DNA from: Halorubrum ruber
GTDB taxonomy: Archaea > Halobacteriota > Halobacteria > Halobacteriales > Haloferacaceae
Direction of reading: 5' to 3'
Assembly: GCF_018228765.1 (NCBI RefSeq)
Contig: NZ_CP073695.1
Span: forward strand, 2,713,218 to 2,777,217
Length of the DNA stretch: 64,000 nucleotides
A model generated the notes under the pieces. That model did not search any database, was not told where the DNA came from, and saw only the letters and a list, made by a program, of their open reading frames with translations. Each line of letters opens with the position of its first letter. The stretch's first letter is position 1. Positions 15,803-24,735 of the stretch are shown here, piece after piece. A program made the translations under genes and the position numbers.

Positions 15803-16752
15803 CTACGCCGCCGCGGCCGCGACGAGCGCCTCCTCGACCGTCTCGACGAACCGCTCGGGGTGTTCGACGTGGGGGAGCAGCCGCGCGCGGTCGAAGACGA
15901 CGAGGCGCGCGTCCGCTGCGTCCGCGAGCTCGCGGCCGTCCGTGAGCGGGCTCACGGTCGCCTCGCGGCCCCAGACGATCGTCGGGGCACGTCGAGGTCG
16001 CCGAGCGCGGCGGCGAGGTCGATATCGCTGTTGAGCGTCCCCGAGACGAACGAGGCGGGCGCGAAGCGCGCGTTCTCGACGTGGGTCGTGCGCCACTCGT
16101 AGTCGGTCCACTCCGCGCTCTGGTTCGCGGGGTCGTCGTAGCCGTGGTCGGCGTTAAAGTACCGGATCGACGGCTTCGCAGTGATGACGTTGAACAGCGC
16201 CTGCCCGACGAGCGGCGCGCGGAACAGCTCCCGCAGCCACCCCTTCGCCGGACTCGGGCCCGCGGTCGCCGTCGGGCAGACCGCGACGAACCCGCTCAGT
16301 TCGACGCCGCCCTCCTCGCCGCCGTCGGTCGCCGCGAGCGCGTACGCGGCCGACAGCGAGGAGGCGACGACGGCCGGCTCGTCGAACTCGGCGAGGAAGT
16401 CGTGGACGAAGTCCTCGTACAGCGCGGCGGAGTAGCGGAGCGGCGGCCGGTCCGAGCGGCCGTACCCCGGGAAGTCGGGCGCGACGACGTGGTAGTCGGC
16501 AGCTAGGTCGTCGAACACCGCGCGCCACTCCCCGGAGGAGCCGGCGGCGTTGATCCCGTGGAGCAGGAGGAGGTCGGGGTCGTCCGGGTCGCCCGCCTCG
16601 GTGTAGGCGACGTCCATCCCGCGCCAGCGGAAGGTGCGGTCGTCGCCGTCGAGCGGGGACTCCAACTCGCCCTCGTACCGGAGGCCGGTGTTGATCGCGG
16701 CGAGCGCGCCGGTGCCGAGGACGGCACCGCCGAGGAGGTTCCTGAGCTTCAT
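15803..16752 (-). pseudogene. Alpha/beta hydrolase gene with a single-base frameshift
   Basis: The first 250 codons (16752 to about 15990) encode an alpha/beta hydrolase: MKLRNLLGGAVLGTGALAAI, the oxyanion region LLLLHGINAAG, DFPGYGRSDRPP, and a nucleophile region VVASSLSAAYAL in place of the usual GxSxG. At about 15987-15993 the frame breaks: GDLDVP is followed by out-of-frame residues, while the other frame continues TIVWGREATVSPLTDGRELA...LPHVEHPERFVETV, the expected C-terminus with the catalytic His. One missing base in a C-run explains it. It is a recent pseudogene or a sequencing error. Intact, the product would be about 315 residues with an N-terminal membrane anchor. Confidence 0.8.
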
Positions 16753-16836
16753 GGAAACCTGTTGGTTCGCTGGCGACTTATACCCGTGGGACGCGGTCGC
16801 GGCCGCGGTCCGCGCGACCGCGAACAGGCCCGGGCG

Positions 16837-18096
16837 TCAGTCGTCGCGCTCGTCGTCGGCGGCGCGCTCCTCGTCGACGCAGTCGGCTATCGGGCCGACG
16901 ATCGCCTCCGCGACCGCGTACGGGTCCGTCTCTCGGTCCCGGACCCGCTCCGCGAGGCGATCGATCCCGCCGTGCCGCTCGATCTCGGCGGTTGCGAGCG
17001 AACCCACGTCCGCGCGCACGAGCGTGCGGATCTCCGCGGCGTACCGGCGCCGCTCGGTCGTCTCGATCTCGCCGGACTCCCGGAGGTACGCCGCATGCGC
17101 GTCGAACGCCTCGATCAGCGCCTCGACCCCCTCGCCGCTGTTCGCGACGGTCTCTAACACGTCCGGCGTCCACGAGTCGTCGGCGTCCGCTCCGTGCGCG
17201 TCGGCATCGCCCGCGTGCGCGTCGGCATCGCCGTGTCCGGAACCGCCCGCGTGATCGCCGCCGTGGTTGCCGCCATCGTGGTGGCCGTCGCCGTGGTTGC
17301 CGCCATCGTGGTGGCCGTCGCCGTGCCCCGCCGCGGAGCCGCCCGCGCCGGTCGAGGCCATCGAGGCCGCGCCGTGGTGGCCGGCGCCGCGACCGGTCGT
17401 CCCGCCCTCGCGGCGGTGGACCATCTCCTCTAGCTCCGCGACGGTGCGCTGTGCGCCGTCCATGTCCGCCTTGTTGACGACGAAGACGTCGCCAATCTCT
17501 AATATTCCGGCCTTCAGCGTCTGCACGTCGTCGCCGGAGCCGGGCTGGACGAGGACCGCGACCGTGTCCGCGGTACGGACCACGTCGACCTCGTTCTGTC
17601 CGGCGCCGACGGTCTCTAAGACCACGACGTCCTTCCCGAAGGCGTCGAGCGCCTTCACCGCGTCCGCGGTCGCCGTCGAGAGGCCGCCCAGCTGGCCGCG
17701 CGCGCTCATCGACCGGAAGAACACGTCCATGTCGCCCACGTTCGACCCCATCCGGATCCGGTCGCCGAGGACGGCGCCGCCGGTGTACGGCGAGGAGGGG
17801 TCGACCGCGATCACGCCGACGGTGTCGCCGCGGTCGCGGTAGGCGGCGGCGAGCTTGTCGACGAGCGTCGACTTCCCGGCGCCGGGCGAGCCCGTGATCC
17901 CGATCACGTCCGCGCCGCCGGTGTGCTCGTGGAGCGCGGAGACGATCGCGCGGTACCCCGGCGTCCGGTTCTCGATCTTGGTGATGACGCGGGCGAGCGC
18001 GCGGTGGCTCCCGGAGAGGAGGTCCTCGACGAGCGCGGCGTCGTCGTCGGTGAGCGACGGCGCGTCCGCGAACGCGGGTGCGTCCGGCCCGTCCAT
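16837..18096 (-). CDS. meaB: MeaB/ArgK-type G3E GTPase, methylmalonyl-CoA mutase chaperone, with His-rich insertion
   Basis: A protein of 419 residues. Walker A GSPGAGKST is at residues 69-77, then VIAVDPSSPYTGGA, ETVGAGQNEVDVV and the NKAD base-recognition motif. MeaB loads and protects the B12 cofactor of methylmalonyl-CoA mutase. Unusually, about residues 232-304 are a His/Gly/Asp-rich insertion with GDGHHDGGNH repeated twice; at DNA level a 30-bp unit is duplicated at 17261-17320. Such stretches bind metal in HypB- and CobW-type GTPases, so cobalt or nickel binding is possible (inference). The B12-binding mutase subunit gene ends directly before this start, so they form an operon. Confidence 0.93.
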   Translation of the reverse strand: MDGPDAPAFADAPSLTDDDAALVEDLLSGSHRALARVITKIENRTPGYRAIVSALHEHTGGADVIGITGSPGAGKSTLVDKLAAAYRDRGDTVGVIAVDPSSPYTGGAVLGDRIRMGSNVGDMDVFFRSMSARGQLGGLSTATADAVKALDAFGKDVVVLETVGAGQNEVDVVRTADTVAVLVQPGSGDDVQTLKAGILEIGDVFVVNKADMDGAQRTVAELEEMVHRREGGTTGRGAGHHGAASMASTGAGGSAAGHGDGHHDGGNHGDGHHDGGNHGGDHAGGSGHGDADAHAGDADAHGADADDSWTPDVLETVANSGEGVEALIEAFDAHAAYLRESGEIETTERRRYAAEIRTLVRADVGSLATAEIERHGGIDRLAERVRDRETDPYAVAEAIVGPIADCVDEERAADDERDD

Positions 18097-18516
18097 CTAC
18101 GCGCGCTCCGGGACGTTGTTCCGGATGAACTCGATCGTCTCCTCCATCGGCGTCCCGGGGCCGAACACCTCGGCGACGCCTAGCTCCTTCAGCTCGTCCT
18201 CGTCCTCGTCCGGGATGATCCCGCCGACGAGGACGAGGGTGTCGTCGAACGCGTCGTACTCCTTCAGCCCCTCGATCACCTTCGGGACGAGCGTGTTGTG
18301 CGCGCCCGAGAGGATCGAGATGCCGAGCACGTCGACGTCCTCTTGCACGGCCGCCTGGACGATGTCCTCGGGCGCGCGGTGGAGCCCGGAGTAGACGACC
18401 TCGAAGCCGGCGTCGCGGAACGCCCGCGCGATCACGTGTGCCCCCCGGTCGTGGCCGTCGAGCCCGACCTTCGCGACCAGACACCGGACGGCCCGCTCCT
18501 GCTGTTCGGCGCTCAT
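18097..18516 (-). CDS. mcmA2: Methylmalonyl-CoA mutase, B12-binding (C-terminal) subunit
   Basis: A protein of 139 residues. It carries the cobalamin-binding signature DGHDRG at residues 20-25, where H22 is the lower axial cobalt ligand, then SGLHRAPEDIV and VLVGGIIP. It is the separately encoded small subunit that pairs with the catalytic alpha subunit to interconvert methylmalonyl-CoA and succinyl-CoA. The catalytic subunit is not in this window. Its stop abuts the meaB start. The frame extends upstream to 18726, but the start MSAEQQERAV at 18516 is clearly the family start. Confidence 0.93.
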   Translation of the reverse strand: MSAEQQERAVRCLVAKVGLDGHDRGAHVIARAFRDAGFEVVYSGLHRAPEDIVQAAVQEDVDVLGISILSGAHNTLVPKVIEGLKEYDAFDDTLVLVGGIIPDEDEDELKELGVAEVFGPGTPMEETIEFIRNNVPERA

Positions 18517-18649
18517 ACACCCTTCTGTGTCGCGTGCGGGTTTGATTCTAACGGAAGATGGGGAAGGTTCGGGCGGTCGGCCGGGGCGGTCGCTCAGTTC
18601 GGCTTCCGCGACCGACGCGTTGAACGCGCGAGCGACCGTAGTCCGCCCG

Positions 18650-19597
18650 ATGACCGCCACCGACGACGGCGACGGCGACGCCGCCGCGAGCGACCGCGAC
18701 GACCGCCTTCCGCCCGGAACGCGCATCAGACGCGCCGCGCTCCGGGTCGCAGACCTCGACGAGACGACCGCGTTCTACCGGGACGTGGTCGGGCTCGCGG
18801 TCCTCGACCGCGACCCCGAGCGCGCGACGCTCGGGGTCGACGGGACGCCCCTGCTCGTGTTGGAGCGCAACGCCGACGGCCCCGCCCGGAGCCGGACCGA
18901 CGCCGGACTCTTCCACACCGCGTTCCGGGTCCCTTCCCGGGCCGCTCTTGGCGAGGCGTTGGGACGCGTCCGGGAGCGGTGGCGGCTCGACGGCGCCTCC
19001 GACCACCTCGTCAGCGAGGCGCTGTACCTCGACGACCCCGAGGGGAACGGCGTGGAGATATACCGCGACCGACCCCGCGAGGAGTGGCCCGTCGACGACG
19101 ACGGCACGGTGCGAATGGCGACCGACCCGCTCGACGTCGAGGGGGTCGCCGCGGCGGCGGCCGGCGAGGGCGAGGAAGGCGGCGTTGACTCCGCCGCAGT
19201 CGTCGACCGCGCCCCCGCCGGCACCGACGTGGGGCACATACACCTCGAAGTGACCTCGCTGTCGGCGTTCGAGACGGTGTACGTCGAGGGGCTCGGCTTC
19301 GAGGTCGGGATGAGCGGCCCGGACGTGCGGTTCGTCGCGGCCGGCGGCTACCACCACCACCTCGGCGCGAACACGTGGCGGGGGCGGACGACCCCCGCCG
19401 CGGGGCGGGGGGTCGCGTGGTTCGAGGTCGTCGTTCCCGACGCGGCCGCGCTGGAGGCGGCCCGGTCGCGACTCAACGCGGTCGCGGGCGAGAACGAGGT
19501 CGAGTTCGCTGTCGCGGAGCGAGCGGACGGGTTCGCCGTCACCGACGCCGACGGGATCGAGGTCCAGGTTCGGGCAGCGGAAACTCAGTCTTTATAA
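18650..19597 (+). CDS. VOC superfamily protein (glyoxalase / ring-cleavage dioxygenase type), two modules
   Basis: A protein of 315 residues with two vicinal-oxygen-chelate modules. The first begins IRRAALRVADLDETTAFYRDVVGL and the second VGHIHLEVTSLSAFETVYVEGLGFEVG. YHHHLGANTW and GIEVQV close the metal site. The first module has Ala-Leu-Arg-Val where a metal His is often found, so only the second may bind metal. It resembles CatE-like extradiol dioxygenases, but the substrate is unknown. The ATG at 18650 is chosen over 18527. The last codons (CAG TCT TTA TAA) create a TTTATAAA box at the stop, just where repeat element copy 2 begins. Confidence 0.85.
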   Translation: MTATDDGDGDAAASDRDDRLPPGTRIRRAALRVADLDETTAFYRDVVGLAVLDRDPERATLGVDGTPLLVLERNADGPARSRTDAGLFHTAFRVPSRAALGEALGRVRERWRLDGASDHLVSEALYLDDPEGNGVEIYRDRPREEWPVDDDGTVRMATDPLDVEGVAAAAAGEGEEGGVDSAAVVDRAPAGTDVGHIHLEVTSLSAFETVYVEGLGFEVGMSGPDVRFVAAGGYHHHLGANTWRGRTTPAAGRGVAWFEVVVPDAAALEAARSRLNAVAGENEVEFAVAERADGFAVTDADGIEVQVRAAETQSL

Positions 19598-19598
19598 A
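19591..19598 (+). promoter_or_regulatory. TATA-like box overlapping the VOC stop codon, 5' of repeat core copy 2
   Basis: TTTATAAA at 19591-19598 includes the TAA stop of the VOC gene and lies about 11 bases before the core of repeat copy 2. A similar box (TTATAAAT, 37004-37011) precedes copy 3. It could start transcription of the core. Start sites about 27 bases downstream would fall inside stem 1. Confidence 0.4.
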
Positions 19599-19608
19599 GG
19601 AATGCGGT

Positions 19609-19907
19609 GGCGCGCGCCTGCGAGCGGCCGCTGAAGGCGGCCGCGAGACAGCGCGTGCGAGGGAGTCAGTCGCCGGAGCGAAGCGGAGGCGACTGACGAG
19701 GCTGGGGAGGCGTGAGGTGCGGTGCTGTGCGGGGTGGAACTCAAAGGGGCAGTCACCGGCGGCGAAGCCGCCGGTTGCCCGTGGCGCGTCGCGCCACGCT
19801 GCCGCGAGGGCGAAGCACGGCGTAGCAAGCACCGCAGCGAAGGAGTGAGCAACGCGAGCGACTGAGCGAGGCGCGCAGCAAGCCGCGCGAGTCCTCGCGG
19901 CTGGGGC
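19609..19907 (+). ncRNA. Structured repeat core, copy 2, with two extra hairpins
   Basis: The plus-strand copy of the repeated core. Stem 2 pairs 19665-19674 with 19688-19697 (10 bp; GTCAGTCGCC with its complement), a different sequence from the other copies. Stem 3 pairs GCCGCGAGG (about 19801) with CCTCGCGGC (about 19892). The invariant strand GAGGCTGGGGAGGCGTGAGG and the ACTCAAAGGGGCAG strand are present. Between that strand and stem 3 this copy has an insertion with two perfect hairpins: 19755-19763/19767-19775 (9 bp, GAA loop) and 19781-19788/19790-19797 (8 bp). No protein-coding logic is visible. Confidence 0.6.
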
Positions 19908-20126
19908 TTTGGAGGTGTTCGTCGTCGATCTGCCAGTGTCGATTTATAAGTATACGGCTGGAACTTTGGCGGTGTTCGCCGTCGATCCGTAAGCAACCAT
20001 TTATAAACGAGCGGCTGGGCTTTGGAGGTCTCCACGGTCGATCTGCGGTCAATCACTTATAATAGAGAACCCGAGCGTTCGGAGGTAGCCGCCGTTGCCC
20101 GAGGTTCAACCATTTATAAGTGCGTA
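19899..20126 (+). repeat. 57-bp TATA-box array, copy 2 (4 units)
   Basis: TTATAA occurs at 19944, 20001, 20057 and 20114 (steps 57, 56 and 57). The units nearest the core keep the consensus GCGGCTGGGGCTTTGG and GTTCGCCGTCGATC. The farthest unit keeps little beyond the TATA box. The array points at the 3' end of the cation antiporter gene, which ends at 20175 on the other strand. Confidence 0.85.
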
Positions 20127-20174
20127 CTCGAGCGCTGTCTGATGTCCCGAACCGATCGACCGCTGTGGTAGTCG

Positions 20175-21227
20175 TCACCCGACGATCGTCCGGAGCGTCG
20201 ACTCGGTCAGGAACGTGGTGATCCCGAACGCCTCGGCCGTCATCCAGCCGAGGAAGGCGACGTACATCGCGAGGAAGACGTACCCCTCCTCGGTGGTGAT
20301 CTCGAAGTCCGTCGCGGCCATCACCACCACGACGAGGGTTGTGTAAAACAGGAACAACAGGAGCGGCACGGAGGTGAGGAAGCCGATCGAGACGCCGCCG
20401 GCGAGGATGACGCCGACCGGCAGCGCCGCGACGAGGTTGAACGTGTTCGTTCCGAAGACGTTGGCGACCGCGGCGCGCTTGTCGCCGGCCTTGCCCATCT
20501 TCACGCCGACGAGCAGGTCGGGGAAGGAGCTCAGCGCCGACAACACCGTCACGGAGATGAGGAACGACGGCGCGTCGAGCGCGTCCGAGAGCTGCACCGT
20601 CATGGTGACCATCGACTCGACGCCGACGAGCACGACGACCAGCCCGACCGCGAACAGTCCGGCCTGTTTGGGGATGTTCGTCGATTCGGCCCGCTTGAGG
20701 TCCGAAGCGCCGCTTTTCCCGCCGGCGAGGAGTATGACGTACACGCCGTACAACACCACCAGGCCGACGCCCATCTGCGGGGTGATCCGCGCGATCTCCC
20801 GCCCGTCGGTCCCGAGGACGCCCAAGGCGATCACGCCGAAGAGGGCGAGGACGGCGACCATGTAGAAGATGGCGTCGCGGTAGACGATCCCCTGCGTCGT
20901 CGTCGTGTCGCCGCTCGTGATGGAGACGGCCGCCGGGATGACGAGTATGTTGAACACCGCCGTCCCGATGAGCGCCCCCGCGCCGACGCCGAAGTCGCCG
21001 AGTACGAGCACCGAGATGAGGATAATCGCGAGTTCGGGGAACGACGTCGCGGCCGCGACGATGAGTCCGCCCTGAATCGCCTGCGAGACCCCGAAGTGGT
21101 CGCTGATCTTCGAGGTCGTCGACTCGATGACGTTCGCGCCCTTCCAGGTCAGCAGGAACCCGATCGCGCCCAAGGCGATCCAAACGGCGAGCGACTGGTC
21201 TCCGATGAGCTCCTGCAGTACGGTCAC
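20175..21227 (-). CDS. Sodium/calcium exchanger (CaCA) family membrane protein
   Basis: A protein of 350 residues with about ten hydrophobic segments. Both alpha repeats are present: alpha-1, GGLIVAAATSFPELAI with GTAVFNILVIP, and alpha-2, VLSALSSFPDLLVGVKMGK with ANVFGTNTFNLV. The acidic residue in each SFPE/SFPD motif coordinates the cation. The family exchanges Ca2+ or other cations for Na+ or H+ across the membrane. The start MTVLQELIGDQSLAV at 21227 fits the family. It ends 49 bases from repeat array 2 and is divergent from nothing obvious; tandem 30-bp repeats lie just upstream. Confidence 0.93.
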   Translation of the reverse strand: MTVLQELIGDQSLAVWIALGAIGFLLTWKGANVIESTTSKISDHFGVSQAIQGGLIVAAATSFPELAIILISVLVLGDFGVGAGALIGTAVFNILVIPAAVSITSGDTTTTQGIVYRDAIFYMVAVLALFGVIALGVLGTDGREIARITPQMGVGLVVLYGVYVILLAGGKSGASDLKRAESTNIPKQAGLFAVGLVVVLVGVESMVTMTVQLSDALDAPSFLISVTVLSALSSFPDLLVGVKMGKAGDKRAAVANVFGTNTFNLVAALPVGVILAGGVSIGFLTSVPLLLFLFYTTLVVVVMAATDFEITTEEGYVFLAMYVAFLGWMTAEAFGITTFLTESTLRTIVG

Positions 21228-21269
21228 GTTCGGTCAGTAGGCCCGGAGTCGATTAGGAGTTCCGGAGAC

Positions 21270-21410
21270 GCCGAGACGGAAGCCGGTCCGCCCGCGGCAG
21301 GCCGAGACGGAAGCCGGTCGCCCGCGGCAGGCCGAGACGGAAGCCGGTCGCCCGCGGCAGGCCGAGACGGAAGCCGGTCCGCCCGCGGCAGGCCGAGCCG
21401 CGAGCCGCGC
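21270..21410. repeat. 30/31-bp tandem repeats, four units plus a partial
   Basis: Unit GCCGAGACGGAAGCCGGTCG plus CCCGCGGCAG, at 21270-21300 (31), 21301-21330 (30), 21331-21360 (30) and 21361-21391 (31), then a partial unit to about 21410. It fills the gap between the exchanger start (21227) and the phoU stop (21411). The unit-length difference is one C. It reads as Arg/Gly/Leu repeats on the minus strand but has no start or family similarity, so it is treated as non-coding. Confidence 0.85.
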
Positions 21411-22112
21411 TCAGTAGATCAGCTCGTCGTCGTTCTCGACCATGTACAGCGTCCGCGCCGCGATGTTGACCGCGTGGTCGGCGACCCGTTCGAGGTCGCG
21501 CACCGCGAGCAGCGCCTGCGACACCTCGTCGAGGGAGGCTTCGAGCGCCTCGCCGTCCGTCGGCGCCGGGCCGTCGCGCGCCGCGTCGCGGGCGCGGTCG
21601 GCCTTTAAGAGCTCGCGGACGACCGCCTCGCTCGCCTCGCGACAGCGCTCGTCGAACGCGTCGTCGCTGGCGGCGATCTCGCGGCAGGCGTCCGGGTCGC
21701 GCGCCGCGTAGGCATCGACGGCGTCGACGACCATCTCCCGGGCGCCGTCCCCGAGGTCGCGCACGTCGACGGCGTCGTGGACGCCGCCCTCGGGACCGCC
21801 GTACGCCGCGACGTTCGTCGCGAGGTCCGCGACGCGTTCGAGGTCGGTGATGATCTTGAAGGAGGCGGTGACGAGCCGGAGGTCGCCGGCCACCGGCTGC
21901 TGGAGCGCCAACAGCTCGGTACACTCGTCCTCGAGGGCGAGGTACGTCTCGTTGACCTCGTGGTCGGTCTCGATCACCGACTGTGCGAGCTCGTCGTCGC
22001 CGGTCACCGCGGCCTCGATCGCGTCGTCGAGCCGGTCGCAGACGGTCTCGCCCATCGCGACCACGTCCTCGCGGAGCTCGTCGAGCCGCTCCTGATAGTT
22101 CTCGCGGGGCAT
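21411..22112 (-). CDS. phoU: Phosphate signalling complex protein PhoU
   Basis: An all-helical protein of 233 residues made of two PhoU repeats. The metal-binding helix motifs are seen as DLERVADLATNVAAY in the first repeat and DLERVADHAVNIAARTLYMV in the second. PhoU restrains Pst transport and the phosphate response when phosphate is ample. It begins immediately after the pstB stop, the last gene of the pstSCAB-phoU operon. Residues 165-190 form an Asp/Arg/Ala-rich inter-repeat linker. Confidence 0.95.
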   Translation of the reverse strand: MPRENYQERLDELREDVVAMGETVCDRLDDAIEAAVTGDDELAQSVIETDHEVNETYLALEDECTELLALQQPVAGDLRLVTASFKIITDLERVADLATNVAAYGGPEGGVHDAVDVRDLGDGAREMVVDAVDAYAARDPDACREIAASDDAFDERCREASEAVVRELLKADRARDAARDGPAPTDGEALEASLDEVSQALLAVRDLERVADHAVNIAARTLYMVENDDELIY

Positions 22113-22949
22113 CTATCCGAACTTCCCCGTGATGTAGTCCTCGACGCGCTGTTCTTCGGGGTCCTCGAAGATCTTGGCGGTGTCGTCGTACTCGACGAGC
22201 TCGCCGCCGGTGAGGAACACCGCGGTCCGGTCGGAGATGCGGGCCGCCTGCTGCATGTTGTGCGTGACGATGATGACGGTGTACTCCTCCGCGAGGTCGT
22301 CGATGAGGTCCTCGATCTTCGAGGCCGCGACGGGGTCGAGCGCCGAGGTGGGCTCGTCCATCAGGACGACCTCCGGGTCGGGCGCGATGGCGCGGGCGAT
22401 ACAGAGCCGCTGTTGCTGGCCGCCGGAGAGTTCGAGCCCCGAGGAGTCGAGCTGGTCTTTCACCTCGTCCCACAGCGCGGCGGCCTTCAGCGACTCCTCG
22501 ACGCGCTCGTCGACGTCGCCCTCGTACCCCTGGATCTTCAGGCCGTAGGCGACGTTGTCGCGGATCGACTTCGGGAACGGGTTCGGCTTCTGGAACACCA
22601 TCCCGATCTTCCGGCGTAAGGCGACCGGGTCGACGTCGTCCTCGTAGACGTTCTTGCCGCCGAACTCCACGTCGCCCTCGACGCGGCAGATCTCGATCAT
22701 GTCGTTCATCCGGTTAATACACCGGAGGAACGTCGACTTCCCGCAGCCCGAGGGACCGATGAGCGCGGTGACGCGCTTCTCGGGGATCTCCATCGTCACG
22801 TCGTCGATGGCTTGCTCGTCGCCGTAGTAGACGTCGAGGTTCCGGGCCGCCACCGCGGTGCCGGTCTCGCCGAGCGGCGCCCGGTCGTCGTTCGAATCCG
22901 CCTGTACCTCCGTCGTGATGAGCGAGTCGTCTGATGTCGTGTTACTCAT
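22113..22949 (-). CDS. pstB: Phosphate ABC transporter ATP-binding protein PstB
   Basis: A protein of 278 residues. Walker [11 protein letters not shown]-loop [12 protein letters not shown], the signature [16 protein letters not shown] and Walker [14 protein letters not shown] are all present. A short acidic N-terminal extension (about residues 1-33) precedes the domain. It powers high-affinity phosphate import with PstS, PstC and PstA. It follows pstA after a single base and runs straight into phoU. Confidence 0.97.
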   Translation of the reverse strand: MSNTTSDDSLITTEVQADSNDDRAPLGETGTAVAARNLDVYYGDEQAIDDVTMEIPEKRVTALIGPSGCGKSTFLRCINRMNDMIEICRVEGDVEFGGKNVYEDDVDPVALRRKIGMVFQKPNPFPKSIRDNVAYGLKIQGYEGDVDERVEESLKAAALWDEVKDQLDSSGLELSGGQQQRLCIARAIAPDPEVVLMDEPTSALDPVAASKIEDLIDDLAEEYTVIIVTHNMQQAARISDRTAVFLTGGELVEYDDTAKIFEDPEEQRVEDYITGKFG

Positions 22950-22950
22950 G

Positions 22951-24735
22951 TCAGGTCCCCCCTTCCGCGCGGTTCCGCAGCAGTATCGCCGTCCCGTTCA
23001 TTCCGATGAGCACGATGAGCAGCGTGATGACGCCCGCGGCGACGACGCCGTACCGGAAGTCGGCCTGCGGGAAGTTCGACCACGCGTAGATCTGCATCGG
23101 CATCGCGCTGAGCCGACTGAAGAGGCTGCTCGGCGCGCTGAACACCGTCGTCGCCGCTCCGATCATGATGAGCGGGGCGGTCTCGCCGATCGCACGGCCG
23201 AGCGCGAGGATCGTCCCGGTGAGGATACCGGGGAACGCCTCGGGCAGCACGACGTTCTTCGTCGTCTGCCAGCGCGTCGCCCCCATCGCGTCCGACCCGC
23301 GCCGGAGGTCGTCCGGCACGGACCGGATCGCCTCCTGTGCGGAGATGATCGTGATCGGGAGGATGAGGAGCGACAGCGTCAGCGCGGCCGTCACCGCCGT
23401 CCCGAAGCCGAGCCCGAGCAGGTTCGCGAACAGCCCCAGCCCGAGCAGCCCGTACACCACCGACGGGATGGCGGCCAGGTTCGCGATGTTGATCTGGAGC
23501 AGCCGCGTCAGCTTCCCGACGACCCCGGTTTCCGAGGTGTACTCCTCCAAGAAGACTGATGTCCCGACGCCGAGGACGAACGACAGCACCGCCACCAGCG
23601 CGATGATGATCACGGAGCCGACGATGGCCGGGTACAGTCCCGCCTCCTCAGGCGTCCGCGAGGGCGCCTCCGTGACGTAGTTGGGGTCGAGCCACGGGTC
23701 CGGCGCCGGCACGCCCCACGCCTCGACGAGCAGCGCGCCGGCGATCACGCCGACACCGAGCAGGAACGGTAGTCCGAGGCCGATCGTCCCCTCCCGGTCC
23801 GCGACGACGCGGTGGACGTACACGGTCGTCGGCACGCCGGTCAGCGCGATCACGATCAGCGTCGTGGGACCGGGCAGTCCGACGCTCCCGCCGAAGAAGC
23901 CGCCGGCGGTCGCGAGCGCGAGCGGCACGCCGCCGGCCGCGACGGCGGCGGTCCGGCTCCCGCGGGCGCCGACGAGGAGGGCCCCGACGACGGCGAGCGG
24001 GACCGCGATCGTCCAGAGGTAGATGACGGTGTCCGACGGGTACGTCGCGACCACCTCTCGGAGGACCGCCGCGACGACGGTCCCGACGAGACCGACCGGA
24101 ACGGCGGCGGTGACCGCCCGGTCCGCGTCGCGCAGGCGCCCGTACGCGTACAGGCCAGCGGCCGGGAGGACGCCGAGCGTGTACGCGAGGAACCAGACCA
24201 GTTCGTCGAACACCAAAAAGAGGGTGCCGACCGCGAGGCCGACCGCCACGCCGCCGATCAGCCGGCCGAGCAGCCCGAAGCCGACCGCGCCGACGCGCCC
24301 CTTGCTCCCGACGTACGCGAGGTACGCCGCGGCGGGCCCGACGACGACGAAGAGGTACGTGAGCTGCCAGCTGAGCCGCGGGATCTCCACGACGAACGCC
24401 TCGATCGCGGTGAAGCCGACGGCGACGGCGACGAGCCCGCCGCCGAGGACGCCGAGGACGCGCCGGGTCACGGCCGGGTCGCCCGCGCTGTACAGGCAGA
24501 AGGCGAGGAACGGCAGCACGAGCGTCACGAAGTAGGTCAACAGCCACTCGGGGCTGGCGTTCGCCAGGTCGAAGGCGTCGATCGCGACGTACACCAGGAG
24601 GACGCCGAGCGCGACCAGCCCGGCGACGCTGGCGGACAGGGAGAGGTACTCGAAGATCGTCCCGCGCGTCCGACTGACCGTGCCGAACGCGGTCGCGTCC
24701 TCGCTTTCGGTCGGGGTGGCGCTGTCCGTCGCCAT
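22951..24735 (-). CDS. pstA: Phosphate ABC transporter permease PstA with a long N-terminal membrane extension
   Basis: A protein of 594 residues, about twice the bacterial PstA length. The permease domain is the C-terminal 250 residues (from about [20 protein letters not shown]) with the cytoplasmic coupling loop [20 protein letters not shown] and the usual [10 protein letters not shown]. Residues about 30-320 are an additional region of eight to ten hydrophobic segments with no recognisable transport motif. It overlaps the pstC stop by one base. The extension occurs in haloarchaeal PstA proteins as far as I recall. Its purpose is unknown; membrane anchoring or a regulatory role is possible. 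Confidence 0.92.
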   Translation of the reverse strand: MATDSATPTESEDATAFGTVSRTRGTIFEYLSLSASVAGLVALGVLLVYVAIDAFDLANASPEWLLTYFVTLVLPFLAFCLYSAGDPAVTRRVLGVLGGGLVAVAVGFTAIEAFVVEIPRLSWQLTYLFVVVGPAAAYLAYVGSKGRVGAVGFGLLGRLIGGVAVGLAVGTLFLVFDELVWFLAYTLGVLPAAGLYAYGRLRDADRAVTAAVPVGLVGTVVAAVLREVVATYPSDTVIYLWTIAVPLAVVGALLVGARGSRTAAVAAGGVPLALATAGGFFGGSVGLPGPTTLIVIALTGVPTTVYVHRVVADREGTIGLGLPFLLGVGVIAGALLVEAWGVPAPDPWLDPNYVTEAPSRTPEEAGLYPAIVGSVIIIALVAVLSFVLGVGTSVFLEEYTSETGVVGKLTRLLQINIANLAAIPSVVYGLLGLGLFANLLGLGFGTAVTAALTLSLLILPITIISAQEAIRSVPDDLRRGSDAMGATRWQTTKNVVLPEAFPGILTGTILALGRAIGETAPLIMIGAATTVFSAPSSLFSRLSAMPMQIYAWSNFPQADFRYGVVAAGVITLLIVLIGMNGTAILLRNRAEGGT

